From: an uncultured Halieaceae bacterium
GTDB taxonomy: Bacteria; Pseudomonadota; Gammaproteobacteria; Pseudomonadales; Halieaceae
DNA: 51,810 bases
NCBI GenBank assembly: GCA_913057135.1
Contig: CAJXNM010000019.1
Span: 1-51,810, forward strand
Direction of reading: 5' to 3'
The notes under the pieces were generated by a model, which saw only the letters and a program-made list of their open reading frames with translations, was not told the DNA's origin and made no database searches. A program made the position numbers and the translations under genes. Below are positions 33,788-39,989 of the stretch, piece after piece (the first letter of the stretch is position 1; every line of letters starts with the position of its first letter).

Positions 33788-35082
33788 TGCGTTTTTTTAA
33801 CACCACCTTGCTAGCGTTGTGGTTGGTTGCTTGTGGTTCGGCACAGGCCCAGTTACAGATTGAGATCACCCAAGGGATCGATAATCCAACTCCCATTGCG
33901 GTGGTGCCCTTTGCATGGACAGGCACAGGTGCCGCCCCAGAGGATGTTGCGCGTATTGTCGATGCGGACTTGGTCCGTAGCGGACAATTTGCCCCGGTGG
34001 AGCGACGCGACATGTTGAGCTTCCCCAGTCGAGGCTCTGATATTTACTTCCGGGATTGGCGTGCCATCAATAGTGACTACGTCTTAGTCGGCCGTGTCGA
34101 GCCTGCGCCCTCGAGCCGGGTGCGAATCAATTGGCAGTTATTTGATAGTAGCCGCGAGCAAGAAATCGAGGCGGGTACCGTAGAGGGCTCGGTCCTCGAG
34201 ATACGGATGTTGGCCCACCGTGTTGCCGATGCGGTCTATGAAACCCTGACGGGTATTCCCGGTGCCTTTGCCACCCGTCTGTTGTACGTATCCGTGACCC
34301 GTAATCCGACGGGTAAAGATTTCTATCGATTAACCTTGGCGGACGCCGATGGTGCTCGTCCCATCGTTCTATTGGAGAGTCGCGAGCCGATTATGGCGCC
34401 CTCATGGTCGCCCGCTGGTGATGAGGTGGCTTATGTCTCCTTTGAAACGTCACGGCCTGCCATCTATCGCCAGAATTTGCGCACCGGTGCGCGCGAGCAG
34501 CTGACCAACTTCACTGGACTAAACAATTCCCCGGTTTGGTCTCCCGACGGCAAACAAATGGCCATGGTGTTATCGAAAGACGGCAGCCCCGATATCTATC
34601 TCATGGACTTGTCGACTAAGCGTTTGCGTCGTTTGACCCGTCACTACGCCATTGATACGGAACCAACTTGGATGCCCGATGGCAAGTCGCTCTTGTTCAC
34701 CTCAGATCGAGGTGGCCGCCCCCAGATTTATCGTTATGATCTGGCCTCTGGCGCTATTAGCCGCGTGACCTTCGAAGGGCCGTTCAATGCGCGAGCCCGT
34801 GTCGCCCAAGATGGACGAAACGTTGCCCTGGTGCATCAACGGGACGGACGCTTTCACATCGCTGTCTTCGATTTGGTGACCGAGCGGCTAACCGTACTGA
34901 CGTCGACGGATTTAGATGAGAGTCCGACCATTGCGCCCAATGGGTCCATCGTGCTTTACGCCACCAAGCGGGGTGACGATAGTATTCTGGGTGCCGTATC
35001 CGTGGACGGTGGCATCAGTTTCAGTTTGCCGGCACGTTCGGGTAGTGTGCAGGAACCCGCATGGTCGCCCTACATACAGTGA
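33787..35082 (+). CDS. tolB: Tol-Pal periplasmic propeller protein TolB
   Basis: 431 residues. Signal peptide 1-21 (VACGSAQA). N-terminal TolA-binding alpha/beta domain (about 25-160), then a six-bladed beta propeller with repeated PxWSPxGxxVAYVS, [30 protein letters not shown]-type blades that binds Pal. The propeller is a housekeeping one and is unrelated in sequence to the giant protein at 11173. The pal gene follows after 137 bases. Confidence 0.96.
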   Translation: MRFFNTTLLALWLVACGSAQAQLQIEITQGIDNPTPIAVVPFAWTGTGAAPEDVARIVDADLVRSGQFAPVERRDMLSFPSRGSDIYFRDWRAINSDYVLVGRVEPAPSSRVRINWQLFDSSREQEIEAGTVEGSVLEIRMLAHRVADAVYETLTGIPGAFATRLLYVSVTRNPTGKDFYRLTLADADGARPIVLLESREPIMAPSWSPAGDEVAYVSFETSRPAIYRQNLRTGAREQLTNFTGLNNSPVWSPDGKQMAMVLSKDGSPDIYLMDLSTKRLRRLTRHYAIDTEPTWMPDGKSLLFTSDRGGRPQIYRYDLASGAISRVTFEGPFNARARVAQDGRNVALVHQRDGRFHIAVFDLVTERLTVLTSTDLDESPTIAPNGSIVLYATKRGDDSILGAVSVDGGISFSLPARSGSVQEPAWSPYIQ

Positions 35083-35219
35083 AAGCGGATGTTGCAAATT
35101 GCCTATATACTGGCAATCTGTGTATCAAAAAATTGCGCCAAGTCTCAACAACTTGCCCGCGATGCGCTACATTACGCGGTGAGGCGTCACCCCTTTTAGA
35201 CTAAGCATAGGATCGTTCC

Positions 35220-35786
35220 ATGAAAGTACTCCCCGTTGCAGGCAAATTCGCGTCGATTGCGCTGGCCAGCTTGCTGCTCGCAGCGTGCTCCAGCACCGAG
35301 ACTCAACAACAGGAAGCTGAAGCGGCGCAGGCGGCTGCGGCCGAGGCAGCCGCTGCAGAGGCGGCGGCTGCAGAACAGGCGGCAGCTCAAGAAGCCCAAG
35401 CCCGCGCTGAGGCGGCTGCGGCTGCCAAGCAGGAAAAAATGGAGAAAGCGGCGGCTGCAGCCGGACGCGTTTTCTATTTTGCGTTCGATAGTTCTGCACT
35501 CACCGATCAAGCGCGTGTGGCTATCGACGCCCACATAGCGGCTATGATGGGCAACGATCATCGTATCCGTCTTGAGGGTCACACCGATGAACGAGGCACC
35601 CGAGAGTACAACCTGGCGCTGGGTGAGCGTCGTGCCAATGCCGTACGAGATTATATGGTCGCCAACGGTGTACCCGGATATCGCATTGAAACCATCAGCT
35701 ACGGTGAGGAAAACCCCATCGCTTACGGCTCTGGCGAGGCCAATTGGGCTCAGAACCGTCGCGTGGAATTAAAGCACGCCAACTGA
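35220..35786 (+). CDS. pal: Peptidoglycan-associated lipoprotein Pal
   Basis: 188 residues. Lipobox LLAAC places the lipidated cysteine at residue 23. Residues about 35-80 are an unusually long Ala/Glu/Gln-rich coiled coil. The OmpA-like peptidoglycan-binding domain follows (RVFYFAFDSSALTDQARVAI, LEGHTDERGTREYNLALGER, ISYGEENPIAYG, NRRVELKH). It anchors the outer membrane to the wall. AGGA lies seven bases upstream of the ATG. The upstream 137-base gap includes TATACT (35106-35111) as a possible -10, so pal may have extra transcription from its own promoter. Confidence 0.95.
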   Translation: MKVLPVAGKFASIALASLLLAACSSTETQQQEAEAAQAAAAEAAAAEAAAAEQAAAQEAQARAEAAAAAKQEKMEKAAAAAGRVFYFAFDSSALTDQARVAIDAHIAAMMGNDHRIRLEGHTDERGTREYNLALGERRANAVRDYMVANGVPGYRIETISYGEENPIAYGSGEANWAQNRRVELKHAN

Positions 35787-35797
35787 GGTAGCATTTC

Positions 35798-36733
35798 ATG
35801 CGCTTCTTGACCAAGCCGACTCTTGTGGTCGGCTTTTTCAGTTATTGCTGGGGGGTGGCTGCCACTGCCCAGGATTATATCGACGTGGAAGCGGAGCGAG
35901 CGGCCCAGCGGCGCGCAGATGCAGTGCAATCGATGCCCGTCGAGTCCCCTGCCTCATCGGACTCGCTCGGTGAGACCGCGTCAACTGATAGGACTGCTGG
36001 GGCGGTTGTACAGCCGGGTATTCGTCCTTACACCGGGGCCACAACCCTGGCGGTGCCAGTGGATGACCCTACAGCCGTCAAACCCTCTATGGGTGACGAC
36101 AATAGCCTGGGCGGTCTTGTGATCCGGATCCAGCGCCTGCAGGAAGAGATCATGCGCCTCAATGGCCGCGTCGAAGAACAGGCAGATCAAATCCGCAAGC
36201 TACAAGAACAAGGTCTCGAGCGTTACATTGATATCGATCGTCGTTTGGCACAGCTAGATGCGATAGCGTCGCCAGAGAGTAGTGAAGATGCTGACCCTGA
36301 GCCCGTCGATGAAACGTCAGTAACGTCCACGGCAAGCAGTGCTGCGCCGGAAATAGGCGAAAAAGCCGCTTATCAAAATGCCTACGAGTTAGTGAAATCT
36401 AGGTCATTTGATCAGGCGGTGATGGCTTTCAATGAGTTTTTAAGCACCTACCCACTAGGTCGCTACGCCCCCAATGCACACTATTGGCTAGGGGAGTTGT
36501 ATTTGGTGGTAACACCGGCTGAACCTGAATTGGCACGGCAGAATTTTAAGTTATTGCTCGATCAGTACCCCGAGCACAACAAGGTGCCTGACACACTGTA
36601 TAAACTTGGTAGGGTGCATTTTTTGAAGGGTAACCGCGAACAGAGTCGTGACTATTTGAATCGTGTCATTGCTGAGCACCCGTCACATCCGGCAGCCCAG
36701 TACGCCCAAGACTTTATTGACCAGAACTTCTGA
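35798..36733 (+). CDS. cpoB: Cell division coordinator CpoB
   Basis: 311 residues. Signal peptide 1-24 (VAATA cleavage region), a coiled-coil trimerisation segment (about 108-150, VIRIQRLQEEIMRLNGRVEE), and C-terminal TPR repeats (AYQNAYELVKSRSFDQAVMA, YPLGRYAPNAHYWLGELYL, VPDTLYKLGRVHFLKGNREQ). It couples outer-membrane constriction by Tol with PBP1B-driven septal synthesis. Codons 6-14 contain a perfect intrinsic terminator (35813-35838), so expression relative to pal is probably reduced. queE starts at its last base. Confidence 0.94.
   Translation: MRFLTKPTLVVGFFSYCWGVAATAQDYIDVEAERAAQRRADAVQSMPVESPASSDSLGETASTDRTAGAVVQPGIRPYTGATTLAVPVDDPTAVKPSMGDDNSLGGLVIRIQRLQEEIMRLNGRVEEQADQIRKLQEQGLERYIDIDRRLAQLDAIASPESSEDADPEPVDETSVTSTASSAAPEIGEKAAYQNAYELVKSRSFDQAVMAFNEFLSTYPLGRYAPNAHYWLGELYLVVTPAEPELARQNFKLLLDQYPEHNKVPDTLYKLGRVHFLKGNREQSRDYLNRVIAEHPSHPAAQYAQDFIDQNF
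35813..35838 (+). terminator. Intrinsic terminator inside the 5' end of cpoB
   Basis: AAGCCGAC (35813-35820), seven-base loop, GTCGGCTT (35828-35835), followed by TTT (T-run 35834-35838). An eight-base perfect stem with a U-tract is a textbook Rho-independent terminator. It lies 27 bases after the pal stop and within the signal-peptide codons of cpoB, so it ends part of the pal transcript. Confidence 0.75.
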
Positions 36734-37404
36734 TGCCCGCGTTATCCGTGCGAGCTAACGCAGCGCAGTTGCGTATCACCGAGATTTTTCACTCCCTGCA
36801 GGGGGAATCGCGGACGGTGGGTCTGCCGACCGTATTTGTTCGTTTAACGGGTTGTCCACTGCGCTGTGTGTGGTGCGACACGGCTTACGCGTTCTCGGGA
36901 GGTGAGCTCATGACCCTCGAGACGGTTCTGGCCCGTGTTGCCGAGTTTGACTGCCGTCGGGTTTGCGTCACGGGTGGTGAGCCGCTGGCACAGCCTGAAT
37001 GCCTCGAATTGCTTACTATGCTCTGTGACATGGGTTTTGAGGTATCCCTCGAGACCAGTGGGGCTCTATCGATTGAACATGTCGATACCCGTGTCAGTCG
37101 TGTGATGGATTTGAAAGCACCGGACTCTGGCGAGTCCCATCGCAATGACTACGCTAACGTGGCCTATTTAACGCCCCACGATCAAGTGAAGTTTGTTCTG
37201 TCTTCGCGGCAAGACTATGACTGGGCCTGTTTTAAAATTGACGAGTATCAGTTGATTAGGCGTGTCGCCGAGGTTCTGTTGTCACCGACCCATGGCACCT
37301 TGTCACCGCGTCATCTCGCCGAGTGGATTCTCGACGATGGGCTCGCTGTACGATTGCAGCTGCAGCTACATAAGTTACTTTGGGATGACGCCCCGGGCCA
37401 TTAA
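36733..37404 (+). CDS. queE: 7-carboxy-7-deazaguanine synthase
   Basis: 223 residues. A radical-SAM enzyme that contracts carboxytetrahydropterin to 7-carboxy-7-deazaguanine in queuosine synthesis. The cluster ligands are Cys41, Cys45 and Cys48 in GCPLRCVWCDTAYAF; the substrate and SAM-binding parts ITEIFHSLQGESRTVG and VTGGEPLAQ are present. ATG 36733 overlaps the cpoB stop. The next gene, queC, carries out the following step. Confidence 0.95.
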   Translation: MPALSVRANAAQLRITEIFHSLQGESRTVGLPTVFVRLTGCPLRCVWCDTAYAFSGGELMTLETVLARVAEFDCRRVCVTGGEPLAQPECLELLTMLCDMGFEVSLETSGALSIEHVDTRVSRVMDLKAPDSGESHRNDYANVAYLTPHDQVKFVLSSRQDYDWACFKIDEYQLIRRVAEVLLSPTHGTLSPRHLAEWILDDGLAVRLQLQLHKLLWDDAPGH

Positions 37405-37437
37405 TGGCTTGGTCATTAAACCATCAAGGAGCGTGAG

Positions 37438-38109
37438 ATGAGTGAACGGGCCATTGTCTTGACCTCGGGTGGTCTAGATTCTGCAACGGTCTTGGCCATG
37501 GCGCACGCTGCGGGTCGTGAATGTTACGCCTTAAGTTTTGATTACGGACAGCGTCATCGAGCCGAATTACTGGCTGCAGAGCGAGTGGCGGCATCGATTC
37601 CTGGCACCGTGCACAAAGTGGTATCCCTCGATTTACGGAGTATTGGTGGGTCCGCGCTTACCGATGATGCTATTGATGTGCCGACAACCCCCACCGAAGG
37701 AATCCCCGTGACCTATGTACCGGCCAGAAATACGGTTTTTCTATCCATTGCTTTGGGGTGGGCGGAAGTGGTGCAGGCGTCTGAGATTTATGTAGGCGTT
37801 AATGCGGTGGACTATTCCGGTTATCCCGATTGCCGACCGGCTTTCATTCAGGCGTTTCAGAATCTCGCAGCGGTGGCGACTAAAGAGGGTGTAGAGGGAA
37901 GCCCCGTCGCTATCTGCACGCCCATTATTACAATGAGTAAGGCAGACATTATTCGCCAGGGCACCGCGCTTGGGGTTGATTACAGCCTGACAGTGTCTTG
38001 TTATCAGGCCGATGAGACTGGCGCGGCCTGCGGTCGCTGCGACTCTTGCCGTTTGCGCCGGGAAGGATTTGAAGCCGCTGGCGTCGCTGACCCTACCCGT
38101 TACTTTTGA
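37438..38109 (+). CDS. queC: 7-cyano-7-deazaguanine synthase
   Basis: 223 residues. It converts 7-carboxy-7-deazaguanine to preQ0 with ATP and ammonia. The PP-loop SGGLDS is at 10-15; the zinc site near the C terminus is [25 protein letters not shown] lies before the ATG. With queE this forms the preQ0 pair; queD and queF are not in the window. Confidence 0.96.
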   Translation: MSERAIVLTSGGLDSATVLAMAHAAGRECYALSFDYGQRHRAELLAAERVAASIPGTVHKVVSLDLRSIGGSALTDDAIDVPTTPTEGIPVTYVPARNTVFLSIALGWAEVVQASEIYVGVNAVDYSGYPDCRPAFIQAFQNLAAVATKEGVEGSPVAICTPIITMSKADIIRQGTALGVDYSLTVSCYQADETGAACGRCDSCRLRREGFEAAGVADPTRYF

Positions 38110-38528
38110 TCTTCAAAAGGCTCAAAGATAAATTTATCGTCCGCAAAGCTTTTGAATTCCAGCGCGTAGCCATTGGGATCTTTGAAAAACATTGTGTGCT
38201 GCTCGCCAGCGGTGCCCTCAAAGCGCACAGAGGGCTCTACCACAAACGCGACTTTGTGATGCAGTCGTTCGGCGAGCTCCTTGAAGGTTTCAGGCAATAA
38301 AACAACCCCAAAGTGAGGGATCGGCACCTGGTGCTTGTCGACCGGGTTGTAGTAATTGGGAAGTGCCTGGCCACCGCAGTCGTGAAATACCAGTTGATGT
38401 CCGAAAAAATCAATATCAATCCAGCTGTCATCGGAGCGGCCCAACTTGCACTGTAGTAGCTCTGTATAGAAGCCTTTGGTTGCGTTTAAGTCGGTGGTGG
38501 GTAGGGCGAGGTGAAAGGGCCTGATCAT
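38100..38528 (-). CDS. VOC-superfamily (glyoxalase/dioxygenase-like) protein
   Basis: 142 residues. Begins [20 protein letters not shown] and ends [15 protein letters not shown], the paired beta-alpha-beta-beta-beta units of the vicinal-oxygen-chelate fold. His7 and the C-terminal Glu (ALEFK) are plausible metal ligands. The substrate cannot be told. It converges with queC, and the two coding ends overlap by ten bases. Confidence 0.87.
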   Translation of the reverse strand: MIRPFHLALPTTDLNATKGFYTELLQCKLGRSDDSWIDIDFFGHQLVFHDCGGQALPNYYNPVDKHQVPIPHFGVVLLPETFKELAERLHHKVAFVVEPSVRFEGTAGEQHTMFFKDPNGYALEFKSFADDKFIFEPFEDQK

Positions 38529-38587
38529 ATGTCCTGCTCGTTAGGCAATAGCCGTTGTGACTGGTTTGGCGTTCTCAAAACAAAGGC

Positions 38588-38615
38588 TTGCACTTTGGTG
38601 CTGGATCCGTAAGAT
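38588..38615 (+). promoter_or_regulatory. Promoter of tRNA-Lys
   Basis: TTGCAC (38588-38593), 16-base spacer, TAAGAT (38610-38615), then a GC-rich discriminator ACGCGGC, typical of stringently controlled stable-RNA promoters. The predicted start is about 45 bases before the tRNA. Confidence 0.6.
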
Positions 38616-38667
38616 ACGCGGCTCGCATTTAGAACCCTGTCGGTTGCGGCAGAGTCTAGCAGTTTTC

Positions 38668-38743
38668 GGGTCGTTAGCTCAGTCGGTAGAGCAGTTGGCT
38701 TTTAACCAATTGGTCGCTGGTTCGAACCCAGCACGACCCACCA
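38668..38743 (+). tRNA. tRNA-Lys (anticodon TTT)
   Basis: 76 bases including encoded CCA. Acceptor stem GGGTCGT with ACGACCC; D arm GCTC/GAGC; anticodon stem GTTGG/CCAAT with loop CTTTTAA (anticodon TTT); T arm GCTGG-TTCGAAC-CCAGC; discriminator A. All four arms fold as expected. The accessory block begins just downstream of this tRNA. Confidence 0.97.
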
Positions 38744-38947
38744 TTCTCCCCTTTTTACAGCAACCGTTTAGTGCACTATCGCTTTGGGCGAATTGTGCTG
38801 CAGCCACAATACCGGTGATTCGCCGTACCCCAATAGCGGGGGATGGCACTCTTCAAGGTTTCTGAAACCATACGCGCTTCGAGTCATCATCTCCATTTTG
38901 TTGTGGGAGCCCTCGACCGCTTTGTCAGTCACATCATTCAGCGTTGT

Positions 38948-38969
38948 AGCACATTTGTGGTACTGTGCT
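38948..38969. promoter_or_regulatory. Palindromic operator and promoter of the toxin-antitoxin pair
   Basis: AGCACA (38948-38953) and TGTGCT (38964-38969) form an inverted repeat with a ten-base centre. TG-G-TACTGT (38958-38966) inside it resembles an extended -10 box. Ribbon-helix-helix antitoxins normally bind such sites and repress their own operon. Confidence 0.5.
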
Positions 38970-38998
38970 CAGGTATTTGGATTGCGGAGTGCATCATC

Positions 38999-39283
38999 AT
39001 GTCTACAACGACTATTCGACTGCCCGCTGACCTGAAAAAACGCCTCGCTAACGTCGCCGAGCGGACGGGAATGACTTCCCATGCATTGATCCTCGAGGCG
39101 ATTTCGGATCGGATCGAAGCCGATGAAGCACGGAATCGTTTTTATGACGAGGCGGATCGACGTTACGCCGTGATCGCCGAAACGGGGAAGACCATTCCTT
39201 GGTCGGAGATGCGAGGCTACCTCGAGCGTCGGCTGGTCGGCGAATCCATCGCGCTACCCTCGGCTCGCGCCCTGGGCGAGTAA
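38999..39283 (+). CDS. Ribbon-helix-helix antitoxin
   Basis: 94 residues from ATG 38999; the frame is open to 38843 but the extension crosses the operator. The N-terminal STTTIRLPADLKKRLANVAE and the helix TSHALILEAISDRIE form a CopG/Arc-type DNA-binding fold. The C-terminal half (RRYAVIAETGKTIPWSEMRG) should wrap the toxin. The toxin gene begins four bases after its stop. The usual role is autorepression and toxin neutralisation; the physiological trigger cannot be read. Confidence 0.85.
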   Translation: MSTTTIRLPADLKKRLANVAERTGMTSHALILEAISDRIEADEARNRFYDEADRRYAVIAETGKTIPWSEMRGYLERRLVGESIALPSARALGE

Positions 39284-39287
39284 GGCA

Positions 39288-39599
39288 GTGGCACGGATCG
39301 AGCTTGCACCAGAGGTCGCCAGCGATCTCGAGCGTATTGTCGATCACCTCACACAACACGAAGCTTCCCGTATTGATGAACGTGTCGCGGGGCTGATTGA
39401 TGCCATTGAGGTTTTGGCCCATAGCCCTTTGATGGGTCGCCCCATGCGGCAGGAACTTCGGGAGTTGATTGTTGGCCGCGCTGCAGGGGGCTACGTCATC
39501 CTGTACCAGTACATTTCGGAAATCGATACCGCGTTTGTGCTGGCGGTGCGCAGCCAGCGAGAGGCCGGCTATGGGAATCGTGATGATGTGGATTGTTGA
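39288..39599 (+). CDS. ParE/RelE-family toxin
   Basis: 103 residues, GTG start with AAGG just upstream. The fold signature is ELAPEVASDLERIVDHL, SPLMGRPMRQELRELIVG, GYVILYQYISEIDTAFVLAV, with the usual R-x-x-R/E-A-GY ending. Members either poison gyrase (ParE) or cut mRNA on the ribosome (RelE). The spacing of LRELIVGRAAGGYVILY resembles ParE more than RelE, but this is not decisive. Confidence 0.85.
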   Translation: MARIELAPEVASDLERIVDHLTQHEASRIDERVAGLIDAIEVLAHSPLMGRPMRQELRELIVGRAAGGYVILYQYISEIDTAFVLAVRSQREAGYGNRDDVDC

Positions 39600-39629
39600 A
39601 GCATCGCTCAGATTCGGCGCTTATTTCGA

Positions 39630-39645
39630 ACCCAGTGTACACTCG
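39630..39645 (+). repeat. 16-bp direct repeat, copy 1
   Basis: ACCCAGTGTACACTCG, identical to 42560-42575. Its core AGTGTACACT is a perfect palindrome. Copy 1 lies 52 bases before the pip remnant, and copy 2 lies 85 bases before the intact pip. Confidence 0.85.
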
Positions 39646-39697
39646 ACGGCCACCGACGCAGGGAACCCATGACTAGCAAACCTAGTTTGTGTTCATA

Positions 39698-39820
39698 GCC
39701 TGCGCTCTGTATCCCGACAGCTGGCAACATTATCTGGTGCCTACCCCAACGGGAGAGCGCGATGCTTTGGTGGTCGCCAATTACAAGCGTTTGTCGTGTG
39801 ATGACAAAGCAGTTCGAGCT
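39698..39820 (+). pseudogene. Remnant of a prolyl iminopeptidase gene
   Basis: This stretch aligns without gaps to 43111-43233 inside the intact pip, with roughly 85% identity by eye. The encoded ACALYPDSWQHYLVPTPTGE and YKRLSCDDKAVR match residues 151-191 of Pip (ACALYPDSWEHYLAPIPTEE). Neither the catalytic residues nor any start codon region of pip is present. The divergence argues for a fragment of a homologue and not a fresh tandem copy. Confidence 0.88.
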
Positions 39821-39950
39821 CCTATCAGTCAAAATACTCGGGTTATCCGTGCTTATCCACCAACCCATGCTATGAGATGTTGATTGTCGGCAGCTAGGCT
39901 TCCACGATCGTTTTGCACACTAGCGATGGCAGGCCTAAGAGGAAAACCTT

Positions 39951-39989
39951 ATGCGGTTTCAGGATTATTTTGATACTGGGGATGGTTGA
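39951..39989 (+). CDS. 12-codon mini-ORF coupled to the synthetase gene
   Basis: Encodes MRFQDYFDTGDG. AAGAGG lies about eight bases upstream of its ATG, the best ribosome binding site in this locus. Its TGA (39987-39989) overlaps the ATG of the large gene (TGATG), so ribosomes finishing here would re-initiate there. It could be a translational coupler, a regulatory leader peptide, or a short peptide substrate; none of these is shown by sequence alone. Confidence 0.4.
   Translation: MRFQDYFDTGDG

Larger units (their letters stand above)
39600..39950. other. Degraded intergenic region between the TA pair and the synthetase locus
   Basis: About 350 bases without an intact gene. It holds the first copy of a 16-base direct repeat, a small inverted repeat CAAAC-CTA-GTTTG (39679-39691), a 123-base remnant of pip, and about 130 bases of unassignable sequence up to the mini-ORF. 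It looks like a recombination scar. Confidence 0.7.

Noticed and set aside
38557-38865. 102-residue plus-strand ORF across the tRNA region
   Set aside because: It contains the whole tRNA-Lys gene and its promoter; a coincidental open frame.
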